Assembly (NCBI GenBank): GCA_019454185.1
Contig: CP075368.1
Span: forward strand, 992,001 to 1,056,000
Reading direction: 5' to 3'
DNA: 64,000 nucleotides
Origin: Phycisphaeraceae bacterium
GTDB lineage: Bacteria; Planctomycetota; Phycisphaerae; Phycisphaerales; UBA1924
Shown: positions 34,901-44,072 of the stretch, piece after piece
Layout of the letters: the number at the start of each line of letters is the position of its first letter
Position numbering within the stretch: position 1 is the stretch's first letter
Notes under the pieces: generated by a model
Told to the model about the DNA's origin: nothing
Databases searched by the model: none
What the model saw: the letters and a program-made list of their open reading frames with translations, nothing else
Program-made: the position numbers and the translations under genes

Positions 34901-35242
34901 CTCCCCGCTCTTCGTGTCATAGATATAGAGATCGTTCCCATGCCGGCGCTCCGCATACGGGCGATACAGAAACGCCGCGAAGCGGCCGTCATGGCTGAAC
35001 GTCATCGAGCGTGCACTCGGCCCGAAGAAGCTCCTCTTCGGAAAGACCCGATCCAGCGTCAGCTTCTCCGGTGGTGCCGCGTCCTTCGAAGCCGCAGCCG
35101 ACTCCTCCGGTGCCGGAGCCATCCCCGTGACCGCGCTCGCGTCCGACGCAAGCCAGACCGCCGCGCCAAGCGCCAGCGAAGCCGCCGTCGTCCACGCCGC
35201 CATCTTCCGCCCAGACCACCACGCTCCACGCCGATCGTTCAT
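31907..35242 (-). CDS. S9-family (prolyl oligopeptidase / DPP-IV-like) serine peptidase
   Basis: 1111 residues, unusually long. An N-terminal helix (15-37) suggests export. A beta-propeller follows with FSHDGRFAAFLYRP, EWSPDSSRIAFAAYD and LPDSRRMVFITEL blades, then the alpha/beta-hydrolase domain: YVYGGP oxyanion region, catalytic Ser in GWSFGG, Asp in VHGVEDSNV and His in PTGGHGLDG. Two Glu/Ser/Ala/Lys-rich low-complexity stretches (around 370-410 and 625-665) and a ~150-residue beta-rich insertion after the first blade (around 165-310) are not typical. Likely a periplasmic dipeptidyl or oligopeptidase. Confidence 0.9.
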   Translation of the reverse strand: MNDRRGAWWSGRKMAAWTTAASLALGAAVWLASDASAVTGMAPAPEESAAASKDAAPPEKLTLDRVFPKRSFFGPSARSMTFSHDGRFAAFLYRPYAERRHGNDLYIYDTKSGETRRITSVGRMSEFQAEARKVRDDREKKAKQAGYSVSRLAREQYEALGWTDGLIVGEWTGVAPAGGTPLAGDVSLKITESGSGKNGGTLRVGLATLTLSSVEVDETAGTGKASIDEAALKAKGDVTMRLEGGSLTAVVTLSEPAQTLTLTLARVKPDAAVTKGKAVAPVGVIGSIGERLTLGDVVLDDDADINEEKDGKPVKDPAPRYDGVSAIEWSPVATEMLVQSGGDVYRLTIDGTAWETPLRRPGKEDASPVTEESGEAEGGAESSDEATAEGEGAASGEGAASGESNKETKPEDSAKKGKQQKVQLKPAIPYRGELVRLTRTRERESDVQYLPDGSGYTYLRGGALLRVGFGDHEIVQLDPELKDGERMVGYRISPDMKRLVFLATRGQTTNDRAATVTIVNYRDRFARATEVRRHMPDSPWPDSYSSVYLYDLRGHGKEEGKLERVFTRKVSGPRDVMRVPEWSPDSSRIAFAAYDQSMGHMKILEAGFKVDDKGGKKEEAKQGASAAASGEDSAKGAGQDGASQSGDASKPEEEEPEFKIENARVVYEFLHAGGPNTPGMVRPMYLPDSRRMVFITELSGFRQLHLLEPRYEQLTQVTSGQFELYPFHLTRDNRFLFATSTEGDPNQEQVHKIDLDTLAVTRLTETPGVFSGAAVREDGSMVLALHADFGSPTELYAVMPGGEHASVKRLTDSHPEEAHKLTRAAPEYFTYENRHGQTIHGHMFKPADWTPEDKRPLLIYVYGGPLGERKMATRGTFAAPSYFFARYMAENHGWVAVTIDPRGASGYGAVFEKANFEQVGKPQTEDLVDGARWLVKHHGVDEKKLAMHGWSFGGFQTQMVMYTEPDVFAVGIAGAGPTEWHNYNSWYSTGTIGANQPGRTDLEKYSLLPLAKNLKGKLLLVHGVEDSNVLYQDTVRVYRELLKADKEVNVELFIDPTGGHGLDGDVKTIGRYRKYEDFLIRHLGKGTAAKQKVEQNAAPAEPAGATGGGGQ

Positions 35243-35444
35243 CGCACGCTCCTGTCACACCGTCCCGATGACCACCCACTCGCGATGGTCACAGGGCCGA
35301 GCCCCAGAGCATACCGACAGACCGACGCTCCGGGTGAGCCCCGGAGACATCCGCGCGCAGAATCGCCAACACTTCAGGCCGCGCCTCGCCCCTCGAACCA
35401 CCCCGACACCGCATCCGGGTGCCCGAAGGAACCCGAAACCACCC

Positions 35445-37178
35445 TCACGCACGCGCCGCCAGCACGCTCCGCTCGCTGTACTGTGCCCGAGCAACGCGAG
35501 GGCACGCCGCGGCATCCCGCTCAAGCGAAGCCCGCTGCGCCGGATCAACACGGTCCATCAGCCCGAGCTCCGAATACACACTCAGCAGCGAGTCGGCCCA
35601 CAACCCCCGGTACACCGCGTCCGCATCCACAATCGGCTTCCCCATGATCTCTTCGAGCATCTCCCGCGTGTACACCGGCTTGACCGCCGCCGTCGAGCGC
35701 GTTCCGTACTGATTCAGATTCGACGCAAAGATCCCCGCCGCGCTCACCGGCAGAAAGTCCTCATACCGCAACCCATCGCACGCGACCAGGCCGTCACGCA
35801 CCAACTCATGGATGTCCGTCGTGTGCACCCTGCCCCGAGCGCTCCGCCCCTCAGCCGTCACCTCGTACCTCGCATACACAAGCCCGCGCCGCACCAATTC
35901 GCCGAGCGTCTTGGGGAATCGCGCAAAGTGACTCGCATACGCCGCGTCCGCAGCAGCAGGGTCCAGCTTCGCACCCCCCGAGCCGCTCTCCTTCTGAGAC
36001 TCCGCCGCCGCCAGGCACTCGTCGTACAGCTTGCGCCCCTCCGGCGTCGTCGCGTAGAACCGCTGCTCAATCTCGCCGAACCGTGCCGTGTGAACCGTGT
36101 CCAACTCGCTCCCGTCAGGGTTCACAAAGTGAACCGGCTCGGTCAACGCCTTGTACGCGTCCTGCCTCAGAAGCACGGGCGTATCCGCCGACGGCCCCTC
36201 CGTGCTGTCCTTGAACCCCGAGTGCTTCATCAAAGCGAGACGAAGATCATCCCGCCCGAGCCGCTCGACCAGGGCCGACACGTGATCCTCAATCGCCGAA
36301 GCGTGAGGCGTCCTCCGCGCAAACCCCGCGATCTCCTCCCGCGACAGGTGCTTGAAGCACAACCTCAGAAAGTCCGTGTCACCCGTCCGCAGCACGTGCT
36401 CCAACGCCGCCGCCGCCCGCGATCGGAACATCCGCTCATCCATCTCGCCCAGGCAGTGCTTCATCGCCGCCGTGTACAGGTCCATGCAGAACGTGTTCGG
36501 CGTCAGGTGATTCAGGTGGTGCGCCTCGAAGCACGCGATGTCCGCCGCGATCTTGAACCCGGCATCGCAAAGGTGCAGATACAGGCCGTGGTCATACGCC
36601 CGGCCCGTCCACTTGAAGATTCGCTCCACACCCTCGGCGATCAGCGCGTCCGCATCCTCCCACGAAAGCCCCCCCGCCCGCTCCGATCGCTCCATCAAGT
36701 CCTTCGCACGATCCGAGAAGATCCGTCGCCGGGCCAGCGTCGACTCGATCCGCTCCCGTGTCTCAGGGTCAAAATAGTCCGTCCGCAGCAGCGACGTGAA
36801 CACGCGATGCTCGGGGTGCACCAGCGAGCGGAACGCCGTCGCGATCACCGGCTGGCTCTTCTGCCCCACGCTCGTCATGTCATAGAAGTTGTGGGGCTCC
36901 ATCGCAAAGCACGCGAAGAACCGCGCGATCAACCTGTACTCATCCGGCCTGCCGATCCTGATCGCCCCGTGACGCTCCCCGCTCGTCTTCTCAAGCTGCG
37001 CATCGCTGACGGAGAATCCCGCGTGCATCCTCGCCAGGAGATCGCACACAGCCCGGTTGCAGACATGATTCACAAGCAGCGACTTGTCATACAGCGGAAC
37101 CTCGCGCCCGAACATACGAGAAAGCTCCGAGAAGAGCCGGTTCTGCATCTCGATCTTGTCCGCATGGCCACCGTTCAT
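35445..37178 (-). CDS. hglS: 2-oxoadipate dioxygenase/decarboxylase (HglS/YdcJ, DUF1338)
   Basis: 577 residues from ATG 37178 (GAGGGAG site). It follows E. coli YdcJ closely: ERHGAIRIG, RVFTSLLRTDYF, CFEAHHLNHLTPNT, PVLLRQDAYKALTE, HTARFGEIEQRFYA and YEDFLPVSAAGIFASNL. The Fe(II) ligands are all present: His70, His224 and Glu369. The enzyme turns 2-oxoadipate into D-2-hydroxyglutarate in lysine or pipecolate breakdown. Between NHLTP and PVLLRQ it has about 110 residues where YdcJ has about 40, so roughly 70 extra helical residues sit near the active site. No other lysine-degradation gene is nearby. Confidence 0.9.
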   Translation of the reverse strand: MNGGHADKIEMQNRLFSELSRMFGREVPLYDKSLLVNHVCNRAVCDLLARMHAGFSVSDAQLEKTSGERHGAIRIGRPDEYRLIARFFACFAMEPHNFYDMTSVGQKSQPVIATAFRSLVHPEHRVFTSLLRTDYFDPETRERIESTLARRRIFSDRAKDLMERSERAGGLSWEDADALIAEGVERIFKWTGRAYDHGLYLHLCDAGFKIAADIACFEAHHLNHLTPNTFCMDLYTAAMKHCLGEMDERMFRSRAAAALEHVLRTGDTDFLRLCFKHLSREEIAGFARRTPHASAIEDHVSALVERLGRDDLRLALMKHSGFKDSTEGPSADTPVLLRQDAYKALTEPVHFVNPDGSELDTVHTARFGEIEQRFYATTPEGRKLYDECLAAAESQKESGSGGAKLDPAAADAAYASHFARFPKTLGELVRRGLVYARYEVTAEGRSARGRVHTTDIHELVRDGLVACDGLRYEDFLPVSAAGIFASNLNQYGTRSTAAVKPVYTREMLEEIMGKPIVDADAVYRGLWADSLLSVYSELGLMDRVDPAQRASLERDAAACPRVARAQYSERSVLAARA

Positions 37179-37341
37179 CGCTGCTTCTCCCTCATCCTTC
37201 AGGCGTCCGTACACGCTCCCAGATCCCCCGCAATCCCACAATGAAGTATACGCGTGTCCGATTTCTCATCGGCCATTCCACCTCTCGCCGTCACCCCTTT
37301 CACGAACGCGGCACGCCCGACCGCGCCGCGATGACCGCCCC

Positions 37342-38433
37342 TCAAAGCTCCGCCAATCGTCGGGCCGTCTCCTGCGACATCAATGCCTCGAAGAGTGGCC
37401 CCAGATCCCCTGCCAGCACGTCGCGCAGCTGGTACTTCTCATCCAGCCGCTGATCCGCCACAATCCCCTCCTGGTACCGATACGTCCGGATCTTCTCGGA
37501 CCGCTCGCCGCTCCCGATCTGAACGTTCCGCGCTGCGCTCCGCTCCGCGAGTTTCCGCTGCCGCTCCCGCTCATACAACCTGGCGATCAGCAGCCGCCGG
37601 GCACGCTCCCGGTTCTGCTGCAGCGACTTTGACTCCTGCATCCGAACCTCGATCCCCGTCGCGTTGTGCACCATGTGGCACGCCGTCGTCACCTTGTTCA
37701 CGTTCTGCCCCCCGGGCCCCTGCGCAGTCGTGAGGTGCTCGGTAACATCCTTCTCCCAATCGACCTTGATCTCGACCTCCTCCGGCTCAGGAAGCACCGC
37801 GACAGTCGCCGTCGATGTGTGGATCCTTCCCTGCGTCTCCGTCGCGGGCACCCGTTTCACCGAATGCACACCCGCCTCGAACGAAAGCTCCGACCACACG
37901 CCCTCACCCCGAAAGTTCATCACCGCATGACGCACACCCCCGACCGTCGGCTCCGCAGTCAGCTCCATCGTCTCGTGCTGCCAACCCTTCCGGCCCGCGT
38001 ACCGCGTGTACATCTCCATCAGGTCGCGGCACCAGAGCGTCGCCTCATCCCCGCCCGTCCCCGCTCTCAACTCAAGAATCACCGACCCGACCTTGCGATC
38101 GTCGGTCGTCACCAACAGCCCCTTCACCCGCGCCAGCAGATCCCCCCCCTCGCGCTCAAGCCGCGCCAGCTCCTCCCTCGCCAGCTCGCCAAGTTCCGGA
38201 TCATCAAGCACCGCCCGAAGCTCCCCCTGCTCACGCGCGATCCCCTTCAGTCGCCGCCACCCCATCGCAACCGGCTCGTTCGCCGCCCGCTTCATGGAGA
38301 GCTCTCTCACGCGTCGATGATCGACCACAACGGACGGATCAAGCAGGTCCTGCTCGATCCGAGCGTGCTGCGCCTCCAGCTCATCGAGCTTCTCTCGCAG
38401 GGAATCAGGGAGTGTCCGCAAAGGGTCAGTCAT
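37342..38433 (-). CDS. prfA: Peptide chain release factor 1
   Basis: 363 residues, normal length. Codon-recognition tripeptide is of the RF1 class (PAT in KRVPATETQGRIHTS); the GGQ hydrolysis loop is GPGGQNVNKVTTA. N-terminal domain 1 helices and C-terminal LYERERQRKLAERSAARN and SEKIRTYRYQEG are all in place. Terminates translation at UAA and UAG on the ribosome. No prmC methyltransferase follows directly. Confidence 0.96.
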   Translation of the reverse strand: MTDPLRTLPDSLREKLDELEAQHARIEQDLLDPSVVVDHRRVRELSMKRAANEPVAMGWRRLKGIAREQGELRAVLDDPELGELAREELARLEREGGDLLARVKGLLVTTDDRKVGSVILELRAGTGGDEATLWCRDLMEMYTRYAGRKGWQHETMELTAEPTVGGVRHAVMNFRGEGVWSELSFEAGVHSVKRVPATETQGRIHTSTATVAVLPEPEEVEIKVDWEKDVTEHLTTAQGPGGQNVNKVTTACHMVHNATGIEVRMQESKSLQQNRERARRLLIARLYERERQRKLAERSAARNVQIGSGERSEKIRTYRYQEGIVADQRLDEKYQLRDVLAGDLGPLFEALMSQETARRLAEL

Positions 38434-38603
38434 CGATGCCGTGAAACCTCGCTATGCTCGAATCCCAATCATTGCTCGGTCCGACGCAGCCGGGGCTGGG
38501 TCGGTCAATAGAATGTGCCGCCGAAGGAAGGGCCGATGTCCCGCGGCAATCCGAAGTCCGAGCCGAGTACGAGCCCGGCCCGAGCAAGGGCCAAGCGGAG
38601 GAA

Positions 38604-39581
38604 ATGCGAGTGGGCGATGCCATCACACTGAGCGGTCTGCGAAAGTCCTTCGGACCCAAAGTCGCTGTCGAAGCGATGGACCTTCGGGTCGGCAAGGGCG
38701 AGCTCGTCGGGTTCATCGGCCCCAACGGCGCGGGCAAGACCACAACCATCCGCATGATCATGTCCATCATCTTCCCCGACACCGGCACGATCTCCGTGCT
38801 CGATCGCCCCAGCGCGGTCGAATCAAAGGACAGGATCGGCTACCTCCCCGAAGAGCGAGGCCTCTACCGCAAGATGAAGGTCGGCGCATTCCTCTGCCAC
38901 ATGGCACAGTTGAAGGGCGCATCCCCCGACGGACTCAGGCAGAAGGTCTACGAGTGGCTCGAGCGAGTCGATCTCGCCAAGTGCTACAAGCTCAAGTGCG
39001 AAGAACTCTCAAAGGGCATGCAGCAGAAGGTCCAGTTCCTCTCCGCCATCATGCACGATCCCGACCTCCTCATCCTCGACGAGCCCTTCAGCGGCCTCGA
39101 TCCCGTCAACATGCGCATGATGCGAGACCTCTTCCTCGAACAGCACGCACTCGGCCGCACGATCATCTTCTCCACCCACCAGATGCACCAGGCCGAGCAG
39201 TTGTGCGACCGGATCGTCATGATCAACCGCGGACAGAAGGTGCTCGACTCAACCCTCGCCGAGATCAGGTCCGACTACGACCCTCGCACAATCCTCGTAG
39301 AACCCCTCGACAAGGCCGATGCCTCTCACCTCTCCGCGCTCCCCTGGGTCCGTGAGGTCGCCGATCGTGACGGCATCCTCGAGATCGGCATCCACGACGA
39401 CACGTCCCCTCGCGATGCCATCCAGCGCATCGTCGGAATGATGCCCGTCGCAAAGATCGAACTCCGCAGGCCGACCCTCGAAGACATCTTCGTCGAGATC
39501 GTGCAGGGTGAGGGCCAGTCAGCCCAGGAAGTCCGCGAATCGCTCCGTTCAGGCATCGCCGCCGAGGAGGTCGAGTCATGA
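38604..39581 (+). CDS. ABC exporter ATP-binding protein (NatA-like)
   Basis: 325 residues from ATG 38604 with GGAGG just upstream. Walker A GPNGAGKTT, Q-loop region GYLPEERGLY, signature ELSKGMQQKVQ, Walker B LLILDEPFSGLDP and H-loop STHQMHQ are all intact. The C-terminal ~90 residues (DPRTILVEPLDKAD ... LRRPTLEDIFVEIV) are the DUF4162-type extension of NatA and drug/Na+ exporters. Coupled to its permease by an ATGA overlap. Confidence 0.93.
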   Translation: MRVGDAITLSGLRKSFGPKVAVEAMDLRVGKGELVGFIGPNGAGKTTTIRMIMSIIFPDTGTISVLDRPSAVESKDRIGYLPEERGLYRKMKVGAFLCHMAQLKGASPDGLRQKVYEWLERVDLAKCYKLKCEELSKGMQQKVQFLSAIMHDPDLLILDEPFSGLDPVNMRMMRDLFLEQHALGRTIIFSTHQMHQAEQLCDRIVMINRGQKVLDSTLAEIRSDYDPRTILVEPLDKADASHLSALPWVREVADRDGILEIGIHDDTSPRDAIQRIVGMMPVAKIELRRPTLEDIFVEIVQGEGQSAQEVRESLRSGIAAEEVES

Positions 39582-40960
39582 GAAAGGTCCTCCGCGTCGC
39601 CGCCCGTGAGTTCGCATCCACCGCCCTCACAAAGGGCTTCATCTTCGGCGCGTTCATCGTCCCCCTTCTCATGATGGGGCTGGTCTTCGTACTCCTCCCC
39701 ATCCTCATGACCGAGAAAGCGCCGAAAGTCTCCGGCACCATCGCCATCGTCGATCCCACCGGTGCCGTCCTACCGGCAGTGCAAGAGGCCATGAAGCCCG
39801 AAGCGATGCTCAGACGCCAGGAATCGCGCGAGGCACGCCTCAAAGAAGCAATGGGGCAGGCCGCGCCGAAGGGGCTCGCATCCGACGGCCAGATCGACAT
39901 GGCCGCAAAGGCCGCCGCCACCGTCCCTAAAACCGAACTCACCCTCGAAGTCCTCGACCCCGCTTCCGACATCGAAACCGAGAAAGAACCTCTCAAACGA
40001 GGAACAGCCCAGGACGGAGGCCGCCTCGCCCTCATCTCCATCTCACCGAGCGCCGTCGAACGTGCCGATCCCTCCCAACCCTACGGCAGCTTCGATCTCT
40101 TCGTGAAGCCCAAGCTCGACGATCGAATCAGCGGCGATCTCCGCTCCGTCGTCGGCGAAGCCATCTTCGACGCCCGCATCACCGCCGCCGGCCAGGACCC
40201 CGCCTACATCCGGTCTCTCACACAGGTCGCCCGCCCCGACGCCGTCACCGTCAGCAAGGACGGTGAGAAAAAGTCCAGCCAGTGGCAGATGTTCCTCCCC
40301 TTCGGCTTCATGGCCCTCATCATGATCTCCGTAATGGTGGGGGGGCAGTACCTCCTCACCACAACCATCGAAGAGAAATCCAACCGCATCGTCGAGGTCA
40401 TACTCAGCGCGGTCTCACCCATGGAACTCATGACCGGCAAAATCCTCGGCCAGATGGGTGTCGGCCTCGCGCTGCTCCTGATGTACGGCGCGGTCGGATG
40501 GGGCTCCCTCATCATCTTCACGCTCACCGCCGGCATCACCTTCCTCAACGCCGCGCTCCTCGTCGTCTACTTCATCCTCGCCTACTTCCTCATCGCCTCC
40601 ATGATGGCCGCGATCGGTGCCGCCGTGAACGACCTCCGCGAGGCCCAGTCCCTCATGACCCCGGTCATGCTCGTCACCATGCTCCCCTATCTCCTCTGGC
40701 TCCCGATCTCCCGCGATCCCAACGGCACCTTCGCGACCGTGCTCGGCCTCCTCCCACCCATCAGCCCCTTCGTCATGGTGCTCCGGATCAACTCCACCGA
40801 GCCCCCGCCCATGTGGCAGATCCCCGCCTCGATCCTCATCAACGTCATCGGCGTCTACATCATGCTGCGGCTCACCGCCAAGATCTTCCGCGTCGGCCTC
40901 CTCATGTACGGCAAGCCGCCGAACCTCTCGACCCTCATCAAGTGGGTCAAGATGGCGTGA
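39578..40960 (+). CDS. ABC-2 type exporter permease (NatB-like)
   Basis: 460 residues. TM1 at about 20-42, a ~200-residue extracytoplasmic domain, then five to six helices in the C-terminal half (FGFMALIMISVMVGGQYLLT, MGVGLALLLMYGAVGW, LLVVYFILAYFLIASMMAAI, LPYLLWLPIS and a last helix). This layout is that of NatB/YhaP-type permeases. Pairs with the upstream ATPase; together they would export Na+, a drug or a lipid-like substrate. Its stop overlaps the next gene's GTG. Confidence 0.92.
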   Translation: MRKVLRVAAREFASTALTKGFIFGAFIVPLLMMGLVFVLLPILMTEKAPKVSGTIAIVDPTGAVLPAVQEAMKPEAMLRRQESREARLKEAMGQAAPKGLASDGQIDMAAKAAATVPKTELTLEVLDPASDIETEKEPLKRGTAQDGGRLALISISPSAVERADPSQPYGSFDLFVKPKLDDRISGDLRSVVGEAIFDARITAAGQDPAYIRSLTQVARPDAVTVSKDGEKKSSQWQMFLPFGFMALIMISVMVGGQYLLTTTIEEKSNRIVEVILSAVSPMELMTGKILGQMGVGLALLLMYGAVGWGSLIIFTLTAGITFLNAALLVVYFILAYFLIASMMAAIGAAVNDLREAQSLMTPVMLVTMLPYLLWLPISRDPNGTFATVLGLLPPISPFVMVLRINSTEPPPMWQIPASILINVIGVYIMLRLTAKIFRVGLLMYGKPPNLSTLIKWVKMA

Positions 40961-41817
40961 GCAAGAAGCCGCAACGAGCCAAAGCCGCCCCGCCGCCTCA
41001 GGCAGAGCATCCGGCACCCCCGCCCGGAAGCCCCAGCCACGCGCCGCTGGATCGCCACGATCTCTACGAACGCTGCGTGCAGTCCCCGGACGATCTGGTC
41101 GGCATGATCGCCGGCATGCACGGGCGCCGATGCACAACGCTCGGCGAAGACTTAGCCGGAACCGCCGCGCTCTCGCACCGCTGGGTTGAGTCCGATCCCA
41201 AGCGCCGAGCCATTGCCATCGATCTCGATGAAGAAGCGCTCTCCCGCCGCCCCGCGCACAAGCGCATCCAAAAACTCACCCGCGACATCCACCGCGTCAA
41301 CCCCGCATCCCTCCCCCCCTGCGACGCCATCTTCGTCGGCAACTTCTCCATCGGCTACATCCACGACCGCCGCACCCTCGTCAGATACCTCAAGCGATCG
41401 CGGAGCCGCCTCAAACGAGGCGGCATCTTCGTCTGCGACACCTACGGCGGCGCATCCGCCTTCACCACCGGACACGTCAAGCGCGAGCATCGCCTCCCCG
41501 ACGGCCGCCGCGTGATCTACACCTGGGAGCAACGCGAGGCCGATCCCATCACCGGCATCGTCACAAACGCGATGCACTTCCAGATCGATCGCGACGGCGA
41601 CATCGACACCATTTTCGCCGACGCCTTCCTCTACCACTGGCGCCTCTGGAGCATCCCCGAACTCGCCGACGCCATGGAAGAAGCCGGCTTCGCTGCGTTC
41701 GATGTCTACGACAAGGTGCCGAGCGCCATCGACGGCGAAGGCCGCGTCTACATGCAGCCCGTCGACGGTCCCGACCTCGATGAATCCTTCATCGCCTGCG
41801 TCTGTGCTCGCCTCTGA
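40957..41817 (+). CDS. SAM-dependent methyltransferase-like protein
   Basis: 286 residues from GTG 40957, overlapping the permease stop (GTGA). A disordered Pro/Ala head (1-35), then a class I methyltransferase pattern: CTTLGEDLAGTAALSHRWVE as the motif I loop (an unusual EDLAGTAA rather than GxGxG), RAIAIDLDEEAL as the acidic motif II, CDAIFVGNFSIGYIHD, and RLKRGGIFVCDTYGG. This variant motif I is seen in planctomycete methyltransferases. Substrate unknown. Cotranscribed with the exporter. Confidence 0.75.
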   Translation: MSKKPQRAKAAPPPQAEHPAPPPGSPSHAPLDRHDLYERCVQSPDDLVGMIAGMHGRRCTTLGEDLAGTAALSHRWVESDPKRRAIAIDLDEEALSRRPAHKRIQKLTRDIHRVNPASLPPCDAIFVGNFSIGYIHDRRTLVRYLKRSRSRLKRGGIFVCDTYGGASAFTTGHVKREHRLPDGRRVIYTWEQREADPITGIVTNAMHFQIDRDGDIDTIFADAFLYHWRLWSIPELADAMEEAGFAAFDVYDKVPSAIDGEGRVYMQPVDGPDLDESFIACVCARL

Positions 41818-41832
41818 ACCCCTCGCCGCAAC

Positions 41833-42873
41833 CTACTCAACCCCCGACATGTGCCGGATCGTCTCGATGCTCTCCGTCTGACCCGTCCGAGCGCTCAGCA
41901 ACGCCGCCTGCGCCACCATCAGCATCGTCGCGTGATCAACCATCCACCCAGCCGGTCCCGGTGCGCTGTCGATCGACGGATCGACCGACCGAGCCAACGC
42001 CTCCGCCACAACCTCCGACGCCGGCGTGCTCCACGGGCGATCAACCCGAGGCCGCGAACGGTCCTGCAACGTCCCGTCCGGCCTGTGCCACTCCACCCCA
42101 TCATCACTGATCCGCAGCGTCCCCCCCTCACCCACGAACGTCCCGGCCCGCCGCCACAGCCCCCCGACGCTCGACGCAATCAGCGAAGCCGAACGCCCGT
42201 CCGCGAACCGCAGATTCGCCGTGATGCTCCCCTCAAGATCCCGCAGCGACTCCCCCGGTATCGCATGCACAGAACCCGGCCACGTCGCGCCGACGAACGC
42301 CGCATCGATCGACTCCGGCACACCCAGCGTCGCGCACACCACCTCGATCGCGCCGATCAGACGCGCCCCAAGCGTCCCCTCCGCACCGGAACCGATCGAC
42401 TCCACCGAGGCCGCACGAACCCGCCCGAAACTCTCCAACGCATCCGGCGCCTGCCTCCAACCGTGGCTGTGCCGCAGCGTCGGGCACCACCGATACCCAT
42501 CCACCGGGCGAAGCCCACGCGCTCCCTCAAGCCACGAGCCGCGCGACAACAGAATCGAACTCGGAGGCAGCGGCTCGAACGACACCACGCGGCACCCCCG
42601 CCCCGCAGCCCCCCCCAGCAACTCCGCATCATTCCTGTCAGGGTCCGCCCCGAAGTCCCCCGCCGAGGCAATCAGCACCACATCCGCGATCTTCTCCGCG
42701 AGAGCGGACCGCAGATCCGCCAGCGTCTCCGCCCCCAGCTCGCTGGCAACCGCGCCCGACTGTCCCTTGGCCGGCGAACCCGCGCACGCGATCTCAAGGC
42801 CCGCCCCGCTCGCCACCAGGCGGACAAGCTCAACTTGCTTCGGCATCGCCCAGATCGCCACGCGCGAGGACAT
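41833..42873 (-). CDS. Degenerate Gfo/Idh/MocA-like protein
   Basis: 346 residues. Overall shape is a Rossmann front (VAIWAMPKQVELVRLVASGA ... ADVVLIASAGDFG) followed by a beta-sheet domain with GSITANLRFADGRSASLIAS and GEGGTLRISDDGVEW, as in glucose-fructose-type oxidoreductases. The GxGxxG nucleotide loop is missing, and the usual EKP motif reads VVSFEPLP without the catalytic Lys, so it probably does not act as a dehydrogenase. Could be a structural or regulatory derivative. Confidence 0.6.
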   Translation of the reverse strand: MSSRVAIWAMPKQVELVRLVASGAGLEIACAGSPAKGQSGAVASELGAETLADLRSALAEKIADVVLIASAGDFGADPDRNDAELLGGAAGRGCRVVSFEPLPPSSILLSRGSWLEGARGLRPVDGYRWCPTLRHSHGWRQAPDALESFGRVRAASVESIGSGAEGTLGARLIGAIEVVCATLGVPESIDAAFVGATWPGSVHAIPGESLRDLEGSITANLRFADGRSASLIASSVGGLWRRAGTFVGEGGTLRISDDGVEWHRPDGTLQDRSRPRVDRPWSTPASEVVAEALARSVDPSIDSAPGPAGWMVDHATMLMVAQAALLSARTGQTESIETIRHMSGVE

Positions 42874-42955
42874 CCGCGGATCCTACCACTTCGCGCCCTC
42901 CCCCGCATCCCGCCGCCAACATCCCAGCCTCGCCTCCCCTAGAATCCTCCGCAAT

Positions 42956-43405
<450 letters not shown>

Positions 43406-43416
43406 GTGGCGCGAGA

Positions 43417-43455
43417 CACAGGCCTCCGGAAACCCCGGGGGCCTGTGGCCTTTTT
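43417..43455 (+). terminator. Rho-independent terminator of rnpB
   Basis: CACAGGCCTCCGG (43417-43429) pairs with the complementary arm ending at 43447, then GCC and five T residues (43451-43455). Confidence 0.85.
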
Positions 43456-43470
43456 GGAGTTCGCCAACGT

Positions 43471-43537
43471 GGCGCTGCCTTCGGTGGCACTGCCTTTGGT
43501 GGCACTGCCTTTGGTGGCACCGCTCTCCAGAGCGGTG
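43471..43537. repeat. 15-bp tandem repeat plus palindrome
   Basis: Unit GGCACTGCCTTTGGT at 43486-43500 and 43501-43515, preceded by a variant GGCGCTGCCTTCGGT (43471-43485) and followed by a partial GGCAC. Directly next is ACCGCTCT-cc-AGAGCGGT (43519-43536). Lies just past the rnpB terminator. I see no gene in 43456-43598. Confidence 0.85.
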
Positions 43538-43598
43538 TGCATCACTCCAATCTGCAACCGACGCCCCCGACAGAGTGAATCCGCCGGCGGGGGAGACA

Positions 43599-44045
43599 TC
43601 ACAGGATGAGCCCAAGCACCACAGCAGCAAGGGCGAGCGCGATGATCAGGACACTCATCACGCCCAAGACTTCAGCAGCGTGAACCTTGCGCCTCAGATC
43701 CCACCGCACACTTCTGTCTTCCTGCAGACCACGGCAGCGACGCGCCATAACGACTGCCGTGATTCCCGACACGAGGGCAACGGCCACGCATGCCGGAACC
43801 GTGATGAACCACCCGATGGCGAGCAGAAATGCGGCAAAGGGCGCGAGTGTTGCACCGAGTGCGATACGACCCAATGCCAGAGCTCGGGCAGCTTGCTCCG
43901 CGACGGGATCTTTGATCGCGTGCGCCGAACTCCAAACCCATCCACCACACTCCGGACACTTGTCATCAACGCGCAACCCTGCAAGGTCATAGCCGCACTT
44001 GATGCAGGCGGGCTTGGTTGGGATCACGGCCGTTCCCCTCTCCAT
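43599..44045 (-). CDS. Small zinc-ribbon membrane protein
   Basis: 148 residues from ATG 44045. N-terminal zinc ribbon CIKCGYDLAGL ... CPECGG (about 14-34), then membrane helices near 58-105 and at the C-terminus (130-147). Same family style as the next gene and as the larger zinc-ribbon membrane proteins of this window. Function unknown; the ribbon would face the cytoplasm. Confidence 0.7.
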   Translation of the reverse strand: MERGTAVIPTKPACIKCGYDLAGLRVDDKCPECGGWVWSSAHAIKDPVAEQAARALALGRIALGATLAPFAAFLLAIGWFITVPACVAVALVSGITAVVMARRCRGLQEDRSVRWDLRRKVHAAEVLGVMSVLIIALALAAVVLGLIL

Positions 44046-44072
44046 CAAGTCACCGACCCGACGACGCAGCGA

